Positions 14,597-23,505 of a stretch of 64,000 nt of DNA are shown here, one piece after another. The DNA comes from an uncultured Blautia sp. GTDB taxonomy: Bacteria > Bacillota > Clostridia > Lachnospirales > Lachnospiraceae. The stretch is from positions 62,001-126,000 of the forward strand of contig CALCDJ010000078.1 of the NCBI GenBank assembly GCA_937900135.1, read 5' to 3'. Positions within the stretch are counted from its first letter, which is position 1. Each line of letters opens with the position of its first letter. The position numbers were made by a program, and so were the translations under genes. The notes beneath the pieces were generated by a model. That model made no database searches and was not told the DNA's origin. It was given only the letters and a program-made list of their open reading frames with translations.

Positions 14597-17500
14597 TTAC
14601 TTGGTCAGCTGATTTTCTACCAGGTCTACAGAAACCAAAGTAGAAACTCCTTTTTCCTGCATCGTGATACCATAAAGTCGATCTGCTGCATTCATGGTAC
14701 CGCGTCTATGTGTTATTATAATAAATTGTGTGTTCTTCGTCAACTTTTGTAAATATCCTGCAAAACGTCCCACATTAGAATCGTCCAGCGCCGCCTCAAT
14801 CTCATCCAGCAGACAGAAGGGAGACGGCTTCAGATTCTGAATGGCAAACAAAAGAGCAATGGCTGTCAATGCCTTCTCTCCACCGGAAAGCTGCATCATA
14901 TTCTGCAGTTTCTTTCCCGGCGGCTGGGAGATGATCCGAATTCCGGCTTCCAGAATGTCTTCTTCCTCTGAAAGCTCCAGTGTTCCCTTTCCCCCGCCAA
15001 AAAGCTCTTTAAATGCCTTGTCAAATTCCTTCTGGATTTCCTGAAATTTCTCTGAAAACTGCTTCCGCATTCCTTCATCCAGCTCCTGAATAATTTCCAT
15101 CAGGGTCTTTTCCGCTGTTACCAGATCATTGTACTGATTGGACAGGAATGTATGTCGTTCCAGAAGCTCCTTGTAATCCTCAATGGCGTTTACATTAACG
15201 GAACCCAGCTTCCGGATCTCTTCTTTCATCTTTGCAATATCCCGTTTCAGTTCCTGGATATCCTTTCGTTCCTCTTTCTGATAGGATCGCGCATTGTTGG
15301 GGGTAATCTCGTATTCCTCCCACATATAAGAAATCCGGGCTTCCTGGCTTTCCTCCAGTTTTTCCATCTGACCTGCCAGACGAAAACTCTCTTTATCCAG
15401 AAGGGTGATCCGCTGGGAAAGGACATCTCTTTTTTCAAAAAAGGATTTGTGGCTTTTGTTTCTGGCCTCCTTTTCCTTTTGCCAGTGATCCATACGAATC
15501 CCTGAACGCTCCTCCTTCTCCTGACATGCCTGAATTTCCTTCTTTAAGTCAGAAATGGAACCCTCCTTCTGTTTCAGTTCTTCTCCTGTACTGGTTAAGA
15601 GTTCCCGCATCTGCGTCTGTTCTTCCTCAAAGCTCTGGATTTCCGAAAGAAGACGGTTAAGATTTTCCTGACCAAATGCATGCTTCTGTTCCAGGGTAGA
15701 TGCTTCCAGACGAATGCCTTCCAGTTCCTTTGTTTTTTTGGTCTCTTCGTTTTTCCACTCTTCCAGTTCTCTCTGTCTGGTTTCAATGAAAACGCTTAAT
15801 TCCTGTTCATCCTTTATGGAAGCTTCCAGCTCCTGCTCTATGCGGATATGGTCTGTCTCAATTTCCTGAACCTGACGTTTCAACTCCATCTGCTCCCGGG
15901 CAATCTGATCGTATCCGCTGCGAATTTCCTGAAGTTTCTCCTCCTGCTGAGCCAGATTCATCTTAGCGGTATTCTGCGCCACATATTGGCGTCGGAGTTT
16001 TTCCTGAAATTCTGCAATGGTATCCCGGAGCACATTTCGTTTGCTTCTGTTTTCATCAATGGCCTTCTGCATATCTTCCAGTGCCTGTTTACGGGACTTA
16101 ACGATCTGCTCCAGTTCCTCAATTTCCCGTCGTCTTCCCAGAAGATTGCTGTTATTCTTAAAAGCACCACCAGTCATAGAACCGCCAGGATTCAAAGAAT
16201 CTCCCTCAATGGTAACCATCCGAAGGGTATGACGATATTTTCTTCCAATGGCAATGGCATGATCAATATGATCCACCACCAACACCCGGCCCAGAAGATA
16301 GCGAATCAGTCCCTGATACTGCCGGTCTGCGCTTACCAGGTCACTGGCAATTCCAATCACTCCAGGCTCCTTCAAAGCTTCTTTCTGAGCAAACTCTCCT
16401 CTGGCGCTGACACTGCTTAACGGCAGGAAGGTAGCGCGACCATAACGGTTCTTTTTTAGAAATTCAATCAGGGTCTTGGCTGTCTGCTCATTGTCTGTGA
16501 CAATGTTCTGAATGCTGCCTCCAAGGGCGGTTTCAATGGCAAGCTCATAATCCTTATTTACCTGAATCAAATCTGCCACAACACCGTGTATTCCCGGTAC
16601 TTTCTCTCTCTGTTCCATAACCCGGCGAATGCTGTTGCCGTATCCATCATAACGCTCTGCCAGGTTTTTCAGGGAAAACAGCCTGGATTCTTCTCTGTGA
16701 TAAGCAGTCTGTCCTGCTTCCATCTGGGCATTCTGTTTTTTCAGTTCCTGCTGAAGCTCTGTCACTGCGCCATCCAGACGTACACATTCTTCATTCATGG
16801 ACTGGATCATCCCGGAAATGGTATCATATTCTGCCTGAACCTTCTTTTTGATGCTGGTCTGCTCTTCTTCTTCGCTTTTCAGGCGCAGAACTCTCTGGCT
16901 GATCTCTGCCTTGCGGATATCCATCTGCTCCCGCATGGTATCGAAACGCTGCACCTTTCCTTTTGTGGTTGCGCGGGCATTTAAGATCTCAATGATCTCA
17001 TTTTTACCTTCTTCCACTGCCTGGCTGCATTCCTTTTCATTAGAAAGAATTCTTTCCAGATGCTGTTCTTCTTCCTTAAGTCTGCTTCTGGTATCCTTCA
17101 GACGGAGATGAAGTTCCTCCCCCTCCTGTTCCAGCTTTTCTTTCATCTGATTTCTCTGGAGAATTTCTTCCTTCAACGCTTCCTCTCTGGATCGATAATG
17201 GTCTGCATTTTGCTTTCCGGAAGAAATCTGTTCTGCCAGCACGTTGATCTGACCTTCCAGCTGTTGCTTCTTCAGCGCATTTTTCTGGATTTCCTCACGA
17301 AGCGCTTCCATTTTTGCATCCAGTTCTTCCAGTTCCTGCTCCAGACGCTCATATTCCACCTTGGTCTGGCTGTATTCCTCCTGCATACCGGAAAGTTCTT
17401 CCTTGGTGAGGGCATGTTTTTCTTCCAGTTCCTTTAATGCTTTTCCAGATTCCTCCTGCTGAGTAAGAAACAGATTGACATCCAGTTCCCGCAGAAATTC

Positions 17501-18157
17501 CCTTTTGGAAAGATAGATTTTGGCAGTCTCTGCCTGATGTTCCAATGGCCCCAGCTGTCTGGTCAGCTCACTTAAAATATCCGTTACACGGACCAGATTC
17601 TGACGTTCATCCTCCAGCTTTTTGATGGTGGTATTTTTTCTCCGCTTAAACTTTACAATTCCAGCTGCCTCGTCAAACAGTTCCCGGCGTTCTTCCGGCT
17701 TTCCGCTTAAGATCTTGTCAATCTGTCCCTGTCCTATGATGGAATATCCTTCTTTTCCAATACCGGTATCATAAAACATTTCATTGATATCCTTCAATCG
17801 GCAGGGACTTCCATTGATCAGATATTCACTCTCACCAGAACGATACAGCCGTCTGGTAACTGTCACCTCATTAAATTCCACCGGTAGCTTATGATCCCCG
17901 TTGTCCAGGGTAATGGCAACGGAAGCGAAACTTAAAGGTTTCCTGGTTTCTGTTCCGGAGAAAATGACATCCTGCATGTTTCCCCCTCGCAGCTGCTTGG
18001 CGCTCTGCTCTCCCAGTACCCAGCGGACTGCATCACCTACGTTGCTCTTTCCACTTCCATTTGGTCCAACAATTCCTGTGATTCCATTATGAAATTCAAA
18101 ATTTATTTTCTGTGCAAAGGATTTAAATCCGTGTACTTCAATATTTTTTAAATACAT
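14597..18157 (-). CDS. smc: Chromosome partition protein SMC
   Basis: 1186 residues, full length. An ATP-driven, ring-forming condensin subunit that compacts and segregates the chromosome with ScpA/ScpB. Layout: N-terminal ATPase half with Walker A GPNGSGKSNVGDAV, long coiled coil (about 170-500), hinge (about 515-640, including GVVADLIQVN and LNPGGSMTGG), second coiled coil (about 670-1000), and C-terminal half with LSGGEKALTAIALLFA and CLLDEIEAALDD. Preceded by rnc and followed by ftsY. Confidence 0.99.
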   Translation of the reverse strand: MYLKNIEVHGFKSFAQKINFEFHNGITGIVGPNGSGKSNVGDAVRWVLGEQSAKQLRGGNMQDVIFSGTETRKPLSFASVAITLDNGDHKLPVEFNEVTVTRRLYRSGESEYLINGSPCRLKDINEMFYDTGIGKEGYSIIGQGQIDKILSGKPEERRELFDEAAGIVKFKRRKNTTIKKLEDERQNLVRVTDILSELTRQLGPLEHQAETAKIYLSKREFLRELDVNLFLTQQEESGKALKELEEKHALTKEELSGMQEEYSQTKVEYERLEQELEELDAKMEALREEIQKNALKKQQLEGQINVLAEQISSGKQNADHYRSREEALKEEILQRNQMKEKLEQEGEELHLRLKDTRSRLKEEEQHLERILSNEKECSQAVEEGKNEIIEILNARATTKGKVQRFDTMREQMDIRKAEISQRVLRLKSEEEEQTSIKKKVQAEYDTISGMIQSMNEECVRLDGAVTELQQELKKQNAQMEAGQTAYHREESRLFSLKNLAERYDGYGNSIRRVMEQREKVPGIHGVVADLIQVNKDYELAIETALGGSIQNIVTDNEQTAKTLIEFLKKNRYGRATFLPLSSVSARGEFAQKEALKEPGVIGIASDLVSADRQYQGLIRYLLGRVLVVDHIDHAIAIGRKYRHTLRMVTIEGDSLNPGGSMTGGAFKNNSNLLGRRREIEELEQIVKSRKQALEDMQKAIDENRSKRNVLRDTIAEFQEKLRRQYVAQNTAKMNLAQQEEKLQEIRSGYDQIAREQMELKRQVQEIETDHIRIEQELEASIKDEQELSVFIETRQRELEEWKNEETKKTKELEGIRLEASTLEQKHAFGQENLNRLLSEIQSFEEEQTQMRELLTSTGEELKQKEGSISDLKKEIQACQEKEERSGIRMDHWQKEKEARNKSHKSFFEKRDVLSQRITLLDKESFRLAGQMEKLEESQEARISYMWEEYEITPNNARSYQKEERKDIQELKRDIAKMKEEIRKLGSVNVNAIEDYKELLERHTFLSNQYNDLVTAEKTLMEIIQELDEGMRKQFSEKFQEIQKEFDKAFKELFGGGKGTLELSEEEDILEAGIRIISQPPGKKLQNMMQLSGGEKALTAIALLFAIQNLKPSPFCLLDEIEAALDDSNVGRFAGYLQKLTKNTQFIIITHRRGTMNAADRLYGITMQEKGVSTLVSVDLVENQLTK

Positions 18158-18178
18158 AGTTCCCTCATCGTATCTGTT

Positions 18179-18865
18179 TTACAGTTCCTGTCTCAGCTTC
18201 TGGATTGCCTCATAAGCTGCTTTTTGTTCTGCTGCTTTTTTCGTATGACCAGTGCCATTTCCCAGTACCTGTCCATCGATCAGCACATTTACCGTAAAGC
18301 TCTTATTATGATCCGGACCTTCCTCCTTCACCAGCTCATACTGCACAGACTTGGTTCCATCCTCCTGAATGATTTCCTGCAGGATGGTCTTGCTATCAAA
18401 AAAGAGCTGCTTATTTTCCATGTCATTTAAAATAAATTTCAGAACAAACTCTTTTGCACTAGCAAAACCACCATCCAGATAAATGGCGCCCAAAAGAGCC
18501 TCCGTTGCATCGGACACAATTGAGTCCCTGTTTCTTCCTCCTGTCATATCCTCGCCTTTACCAAGAAGAAGATACTGGGGCAGTGAAAATTCTCTTGCAC
18601 AGTAAGCAAGGCTTGGTTCACATACCATGCTTGCGCGTTTCTTCGTCAGTTCCCCTTCCGGAAGCTTTGGAAAATTTTTATAAAAGTAATCGCTGCTTAC
18701 CAGTTCCAGAACGGCATCTCCCAGAAATTCCAGACGCTCGTTACAGCCCAGCTTGCCCAGTTTCTTTTCATTTGCATAAGAACTGTGGGTCAGAGCTTTT
18801 TTCAAAAGCTGTTTATCTTTAAAGGAATAACCAATGATTTTTTCCAATTCTTCTGTTTTTTTCAT
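18179..18865 (-). CDS. rnc: Ribonuclease III
   Basis: 228 residues. It cleaves double-stranded RNA, including pre-rRNA. The catalytic signature NERLEFLGDAVLELV and second motif DATEALLGAIYLDGG lie in the RNase III domain; a double-stranded RNA-binding domain (about 155-228, ending KKAAEQKAAYEAIQKL) follows. A strong hairpin separates it from acpP upstream. Confidence 0.99.
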   Translation of the reverse strand: MKKTEELEKIIGYSFKDKQLLKKALTHSSYANEKKLGKLGCNERLEFLGDAVLELVSSDYFYKNFPKLPEGELTKKRASMVCEPSLAYCAREFSLPQYLLLGKGEDMTGGRNRDSIVSDATEALLGAIYLDGGFASAKEFVLKFILNDMENKQLFFDSKTILQEIIQEDGTKSVQYELVKEEGPDHNKSFTVNVLIDGQVLGNGTGHTKKAAEQKAAYEAIQKLRQEL

Positions 18866-18883
18866 ATTCGCTCCAATCTAAAA

Positions 18884-18915
18884 GCCGGGGAACTGCACCT
18901 GGCAGTTCCCCCCAT
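18884..18915 (-). terminator. Strong hairpin between acpP and rnc (terminator or attenuator)
   Basis: GGGGAACTGC and its perfect complement (18887-18896 / 18902-18911) with a 5-base loop; downstream on the minus strand comes GGCTTTTAG. It may end most acpP transcripts and lower rnc expression. Confidence 0.65.
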
Positions 18916-18953
18916 TCGGCAATTTTTATTTCTGCTTATTTTTGTTAACATGA

Positions 18954-19190
18954 TTACTGCTGTTCCACGATACTGTGAATCGCTTCCACAGCATCATGAA
19001 TGGTCACGATCTGTTCCACAAGCTCATTCTCGATCTCAATGTCATACTCTTCCTCAATTCCCATGACAATCTGATAGAGATCCAGAGAGTCTGCCCCCAG
19101 ATCATCCACAAAGGAAGTATCCTCTGTCAGGGTATCGGCCTCTACATTGAGCACCTCTCCAATAATTGCTTTTAATTTTTCCAGTTCCAA
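18954..19190 (-). CDS. acpP: Acyl carrier protein
   Basis: 78 residues, acidic. The phosphopantetheine attachment serine is Ser35 in DDLGADSLDLYQI. It carries acyl chains in type II fatty acid synthesis and supplies PlsX, encoded 41 bases upstream. Ribosome site GGAGG. Confidence 0.99.
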   Translation of the reverse strand: MELEKLKAIIGEVLNVEADTLTEDTSFVDDLGADSLDLYQIVMGIEEEYDIEIENELVEQIVTIHDAVEAIHSIVEQQ

Positions 19191-19231
19191 CGTGTTTCTC
19201 CTCCATTCCTGAAATCACTGATATCCAGTCT

Positions 19232-20263
19232 TTATTCTTCTGCCTTTTTTTCTTCCGGTACATAGATTTTTTCAGCAATCTTTTCGTTGATCTTTTGCTG
19301 CTTAAACTGCACACACTGGAAAATGGCGTTCTTTATCTCCACCGCAACGGCGCTGCCATGAGTCTTGACCACCAGTCCCTTCAGACCAAGAAGAGGCGCT
19401 CCTCCATGCTCTGTGGCATCAAAGGCTTTCAGCGTGGATTTCAGCGCAGGTTTCACCAGAAGGGCACCCACCTTACTCTTTAAGCTGCTCATCATTCCTG
19501 CCTTTATCTCTTTTACCAGAGTCGCTGCCACACCTTCATACAATTTCAGGATTACATTTCCAACAAATGCCTCACAGACGATCACATCTGCATAACCGGA
19601 AGGAATCTCCCTGGCTTCAATGCTTCCAATGAAATTGATGTCTTTACATTCCTTGAGAAGAGGGAAGGTTTCCTTCACAAGAGCATTTCCCTTCTCTTCT
19701 TCTGCTCCGTTATTCACAATGGCCACCCGGGGATTCTTGATTCCCATCACGTGTTCCATATATATGGAACCCATTTTTGCAAACTGAACCAGATGAGAAG
19801 GACGGGCATCCACATTGGCGCCGCAGTCGATCAGAAGAGAAAATCCCTTGCTGGTGGGAATCAACGGTGCCAGCGGCGGGCGTTCTACTCCCTTGCTTCT
19901 TCCTACCAGAACCTGTCCGCCTACCAGAACTGCTCCGGTACTGCCAGAAGATACGAAAGCATCGGCTTCTTTCTTTTTTACCAGATTCAAACCTACGACA
20001 ATGGAAGAATCCTTTTTCTTACGGATCGCAAAAACAGGAGGTTCTGCTGTTTCGATCACCTCAGAAGCAGGCACTACCTGAATACGCTCTCTTGGACAGT
20101 CTGGATACTTGGCAAGTTCTTTTTCAATCACTTCCGGAATTCCTGTGAGAAGCACCTGAATCTCAGACCGCTCTTTCACTGCTTCCACAGCGCCCTTTAC
20201 AGGTTCCACCGGCGCATTGTCCCCACCCATTGCATCTACTACTACTTTTACTATTTCTGCCAT
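19232..20263 (-). CDS. plsX: Phosphate acyltransferase PlsX
   Basis: 343 residues. It converts acyl-ACP to acyl-phosphate for phospholipid synthesis. Seen: VVVDAMGGDNAP at the N-terminus, SSGSTGAVLVGGQVLVGR, DCGANVDARPSHLVQFA, and FVGNVILKLYEGVA. Usually cotranscribed after rpmF; here it has its own promoter and is about 3 kb away from rpmF. Confidence 0.98.
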   Translation of the reverse strand: MAEIVKVVVDAMGGDNAPVEPVKGAVEAVKERSEIQVLLTGIPEVIEKELAKYPDCPRERIQVVPASEVIETAEPPVFAIRKKKDSSIVVGLNLVKKKEADAFVSSGSTGAVLVGGQVLVGRSKGVERPPLAPLIPTSKGFSLLIDCGANVDARPSHLVQFAKMGSIYMEHVMGIKNPRVAIVNNGAEEEKGNALVKETFPLLKECKDINFIGSIEAREIPSGYADVIVCEAFVGNVILKLYEGVAATLVKEIKAGMMSSLKSKVGALLVKPALKSTLKAFDATEHGGAPLLGLKGLVVKTHGSAVAVEIKNAIFQCVQFKQQKINEKIAEKIYVPEEKKAEE

Positions 20264-20331
20264 TTTTTCTTCCTCCTAAAGCGCGAAGCATCAGCTCCGC
20301 CCTTCTTTTATGACTATAAATCCTGCCTTTT

Positions 20332-20361
20332 ATCATATAAAGAAGCAGGAAAAAAGTCAAT
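20332..20361 (-). promoter_or_regulatory. Promoter of plsX-acpP
   Basis: Minus strand TTGACT, 18 bases, TATGAT. The -35 lies 7 bases beyond the NUDIX gene stop, giving a 69-base leader. Confidence 0.6.
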
Positions 20362-20367
20362 AGAATC

Positions 20368-20862
20368 TCAAATTTCCTTTTTTTCGATCTCCAGAGGCTT
20401 TCCGTCAAGAACAGCCTCCACAAGTGTGTCTCCCTGATAGGACAGCTTCAGGGAAAAGAACGGAGCCTCCTCTGCCAGAAGCTTCAAAAAGATCTTGTCA
20501 CCTTCCCAGAGTGTCAGACTGGAAAGCTCTGATTTTTTTACCCATTTCAGAACTCCTTCCTCACACTCGCCCAATTCTCCTGTAAACCCAGCTGCCGTGT
20601 ACAGGCACATATATTCTGTTCCGTACCCATCCTGGGTAAAGGTGACAAGACCCCGAAACCGATAGGAAGTAAGGGTGAGTCCTGTCTCCTCCTTGGCTTC
20701 CCGAAGGAGACATTCCTCGGGACTTTCTCCTTCTTCCAGGTGTCCCCCAATCCCAATCCATTTTCCCTTATTCACATCCTCCTTCCGGGAGATGCGGTGG
20801 AGCATCAGATAAGAATCTTCTGTTTCAATATAACATAATGTAGTCATTGGACCTCTCTTCAT
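20368..20862 (-). CDS. NUDIX hydrolase (MutT-like)
   Basis: 164 residues from the ATG at 20862, supported by AAGGAG 9 bases upstream; that site overlaps the end of the ABC-F gene, so the two are probably translationally linked. The NUDIX box GGHLEEGESPEECLLREAKEETGL-type pattern (GX5EX7REUXEEXGU) is complete. N-terminal TTLCYIETEDSYLMLHR resembles 8-oxo-dGTP diphosphatase-type proteins. Substrate not determinable from sequence. Confidence 0.92.
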   Translation of the reverse strand: MKRGPMTTLCYIETEDSYLMLHRISRKEDVNKGKWIGIGGHLEEGESPEECLLREAKEETGLTLTSYRFRGLVTFTQDGYGTEYMCLYTAAGFTGELGECEEGVLKWVKKSELSSLTLWEGDKIFLKLLAEEAPFFSLKLSYQGDTLVEAVLDGKPLEIEKKEI

Positions 20863-20878
20863 CGTTCCCAGCTCCTTT

Positions 20879-22699
20879 TTATTTTTGGTTCTGTGCCTCA
20901 ATCTGTTCTGCCAGGTCGTTCAAATATACCCAGCGATCCATTTTTTCTTCCAAAGCCTGTTCCACTTCATTTTTTTCTCTGGTCAGTTCATTGAGTTTTC
21001 CGGAATTGGTGGCATTGGCCATAATTTCCTCTTCCAGTCTGGCAAGCTTACTTTCCAGCTTGGCGATTTCCTCGTCAATAGTGTCATATTCTCTCTGTTC
21101 TTTATAGGAAAACTTTAATTTTACAGGCTGATTCTGGTTCTGTTTCCAGTTTTTACCGGAAGAAGCCTTCTTTCCTTCCGTATCCTTCTCTTCTCCTGAA
21201 GAAACGGTTACTTCTTCTCTGTTCCCCTTCGCCCTCAGATAATCTGTATAATCTCCTTCATATTGTGTCAATCTTCCCTCTCCCTCAAAGGCAAAGATCC
21301 GATCCACCAGGTTATCCAGAAAATAGCGGTCATGGGAAACGGCAATTACAATTCCATCAAAGGAATTCAGGTAATCCTCCAGGATGGTAAGAGTAGGAAT
21401 ATCCATATCGTTGGTAATCTCGTCCAAAAGCAGTACGTTAGGCGCTCCTGCCAGGATTTTCAGAAGATACAGTCTCTTTTTTTCTCCTCCGGACAACTTA
21501 GATACCGGCGCGTACTGCATGGCAGAATCAAACAGAAACTGTTCCAGCAGCTTTGTGGCGCTGATTAGTCCCTCTTTTGTGGGAATATATTCTGCCACAT
21601 CCCGAATATAGTCAATCACACGCTGATTGTTGTCCATATCCTCCACTTCCTGGGAAAAATAACCGATCTTTATGGTTTCTCCCACTTCCACCGTTCCCTG
21701 ATCCGGAGAAACTTCTCCAGCAAGAATGCGCAAAAGCGTGGATTTGCCGCAGCCATTGGGACCAATGATGCCAAGACGCTGGTTTTTCAGAACAATATAA
21801 CTAAAATCCTGAATACAGATCCGGTCTCCGTAGGCTTTTGAAATATGATCCAGCACAATGGTCTTTTTTCCCATACGGGTATTGGCAGAATTTAATTCCA
21901 CTGTCTGATCTGTCACTGGAGCGCTTCCATTTTTCAATGCTTCCAGACGTTCCAGACGGGCTCTCTGCTTGGTGCTTCTGGCCCGGCATCCTCTCTTGGC
22001 CCATTCGATTTCCATACGTAAAAGACTTTTTCTTTTTCGCTCTGATGCCAGTTCCATTTCCTCCCGCTCTGCTTTCATTTCCAGGAATTTGGAATAATTG
22101 GCTTCATAGCTATAAAGTTTTCCATGGCTGATTTCCAGAATCTTATTGGTCACACGATCCAGAAAGTAACGATCATGGGTTACCATGATTACCACGCCTT
22201 TAAACTGATTCAGGTAATCCTCCAGCCAGGAAGCCATCTCATTATCCAGATGGTTGGTTGGCTCATCCAGAATCAGAACGTCTGCGGGATTTACAATGGT
22301 TCTTGCAAGGGCTACCCTTTTCTTCTGTCCGCCGGAAAGATGTTCGATTTCTTCTTCATGGTTCGAGATTCCCAGACGATTCAGAACCATTTTGGCTTCT
22401 GTTTCCGGATTCCAGCTTTTCTCCGTCTGTCCTTCTGCCACATATGAAAGAATCGTAGCTTTCTTTGGAAACTCCGGATTCTGCGGAAGATAGGCCACAC
22501 GCAAACCGTTCTGACGAATCACCTGTCCCTCGTCTCCCTCCTCCAGCCCGGCAAGAATCCTGAGAAGCGTTGTCTTTCCTGTTCCATTAATCCCAATGAT
22601 ACCAATCTTGTCTTCCTGATGTACTCCATAGGAAACATCATCAAAAATTACTTTTTCTCCATATATTTTACTGATATGTTCAATATTCAAAATATTCAT
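20879..22699 (-). CDS. ABC-F family ATPase (Uup-like)
   Basis: 606 residues with two ABC domains and no membrane segments. ABC1: Walker A GINGTGKTTLL, LSGGQKKRVALA, LILDEPTNHLD. Linker with the ARSTKQRARLERLE pattern, short arm. ABC2: GPNGCGKSTLL, LSGGEKKRLYLL, and LLLDEITNDMD, in which the usual P of DEPTN is I. A C-terminal coiled coil (about 535-600) is typical of the Uup group. ABC-F proteins act on ribosomes (relief of stalling, antibiotic protection) or on branched DNA. The C-terminal coiled coil favours Uup over antibiotic-resistance ABC-Fs. Confidence 0.95.
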   Translation of the reverse strand: MNILNIEHISKIYGEKVIFDDVSYGVHQEDKIGIIGINGTGKTTLLRILAGLEEGDEGQVIRQNGLRVAYLPQNPEFPKKATILSYVAEGQTEKSWNPETEAKMVLNRLGISNHEEEIEHLSGGQKKRVALARTIVNPADVLILDEPTNHLDNEMASWLEDYLNQFKGVVIMVTHDRYFLDRVTNKILEISHGKLYSYEANYSKFLEMKAEREEMELASERKRKSLLRMEIEWAKRGCRARSTKQRARLERLEALKNGSAPVTDQTVELNSANTRMGKKTIVLDHISKAYGDRICIQDFSYIVLKNQRLGIIGPNGCGKSTLLRILAGEVSPDQGTVEVGETIKIGYFSQEVEDMDNNQRVIDYIRDVAEYIPTKEGLISATKLLEQFLFDSAMQYAPVSKLSGGEKKRLYLLKILAGAPNVLLLDEITNDMDIPTLTILEDYLNSFDGIVIAVSHDRYFLDNLVDRIFAFEGEGRLTQYEGDYTDYLRAKGNREEVTVSSGEEKDTEGKKASSGKNWKQNQNQPVKLKFSYKEQREYDTIDEEIAKLESKLARLEEEIMANATNSGKLNELTREKNEVEQALEEKMDRWVYLNDLAEQIEAQNQK

Positions 22700-22729
22700 C
22701 TGGAATGTTCCTCCCCATTTTCTCTAGGC

Positions 22730-22758
22730 ATTATAGCACAAAAAAAACGCCATCACAA
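22730..22758 (-). promoter_or_regulatory. Promoter of the ABC-F / NUDIX operon
   Basis: Minus strand TTGTGA, 17 bases, TATAAT; the -10 is about 30 bases from the start codon. Confidence 0.7.
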
Positions 22759-22866
22759 TCTTTTCCCCGCAGATACAAAATCCGAAGTTCTTGATGTTTA
22801 CATCTTTTTTTCAGAAATCTCTATGTGAATGTAAAAATAAGGATATGAATTTCCTTCAAAATGCGG

Positions 22867-22872
22867 TATAAT
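22867..22872 (+). promoter_or_regulatory. -10 element of the BlaI-like gene
   Basis: A consensus TATAAT with only a weak -35 (TATGAA, 17 bases upstream), as expected for a repressible or activator-dependent promoter. Because it lies inside an apparent N-terminal extension of the gene, it supports the downstream TTG start at 22912. Confidence 0.5.
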
Positions 22873-22911
22873 GAATATGAAATGCATTACTCTATAAAAG
22901 GGGGTGTTATC

Positions 22912-23244
22912 TTGTCCGGTAAATTGGGATTAACTGAAACTGAGTATATGATCATGTGCTATATCTGGAAAGAAGATCTGCAAATGTTTTCGGGAAAAAT
23001 GATCCGGGAGTATTTTAATCAGCAGGGGCAGAACTGGGCCAGTCAAACCGTAAATACATTTCTGATGAAGCTGATTGAAAAAGGCGCACTTCGTTACCGC
23101 CTGCAGGGACACCAGAAAGTATATTCTCCTGCTATGAGCCATGAATTATATAAGTCCTACTGGTTAAAGCAGGCAATTCTGGAAAATTTCGAGAACGGAA
23201 TGGATGACTTGGATGCTGCTCTTAGCAATTTCGATCAGGTATGA
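22912..23244 (+). CDS. BlaI/MecI-family winged-helix regulator
   Basis: 110 residues from a TTG start, preceded by AAAAGGGGG at 8 bases; the longer ATG frame would include the TATAAT -10 box. The winged helix is clear: LGLTETEYMIMCYIWK, then NWASQTVNTFLMKLIEKGALRYRLQGHQKVYSP, matching BlaI/MecI DNA-binding domains. The C-terminal helix (YKSYWLKQAILENF) is where BlaI dimerises. No BlaR1 sensor protease or beta-lactamase gene is nearby, so its inducer and targets are unknown; a role at the divergent ABC-F operon is possible. Confidence 0.85.
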   Translation: MSGKLGLTETEYMIMCYIWKEDLQMFSGKMIREYFNQQGQNWASQTVNTFLMKLIEKGALRYRLQGHQKVYSPAMSHELYKSYWLKQAILENFENGMDDLDAALSNFDQV

Positions 23245-23269
23245 TTTTTGTATGGTATGAAAAGTAAGA

Positions 23270-23310
23270 AAAAAACAGGATGTCTGCCATTGGCAAACAT
23301 CCTGTTTTTT
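23270..23310. terminator. Terminator between the BlaI-like gene and rpmF
   Basis: A 14-bp stem (AAAAAACAGGATGT at 23270-23283 with ACATCCTGTTTTTT at 23297-23310) works in both directions. Confidence 0.95.
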
Positions 23311-23319
23311 ACGTCTGGA

Positions 23320-23502
23320 TTAGTCTTCCACTTTAATGATTTCTTTTTTGTTATAGCTTCCGCAGTTTTTGCAAACTCTGTGAGGCATCATCAGCTCACC
23401 ACATTTGCTGCATTTTACTAAGTTCGGAGCGCTCATTTTCCAGTTTGCTCTTCTCTTATCACGTCTTGCTTTAGATGTTTTATTCTTTGGACAGATGGAC
23501 AT
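23320..23502 (-). CDS. rpmF: 50S ribosomal protein L32
   Basis: 60 residues. Begins MSICPKNKTSKARRDKRRA and carries a zinc-binding set, Cys31, Cys34, Cys44, Cys47 (CSKCG and CKNCG), so this is the zinc-containing form. It follows yceD by 3 bases, the universal pairing. Confidence 0.99.
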   Translation of the reverse strand: MSICPKNKTSKARRDKRRANWKMSAPNLVKCSKCGELMMPHRVCKNCGSYNKKEIIKVED

Positions 23503-23505
23503 ATG

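Noticed and set aside
13757..14752. 331-residue plus-strand open frame opposite ftsY
   Set aside because: Shadow of the ftsY/smc coding sequence; composition (Cys, His, Phe rich) is typical of antisense frames.
22861..22911. N-terminal extension of the BlaI-like protein from the ATG at 22861
   Set aside because: It contains the TATAAT box and lacks a ribosome site; the TTG at 22912 has a good one and matches the family start.
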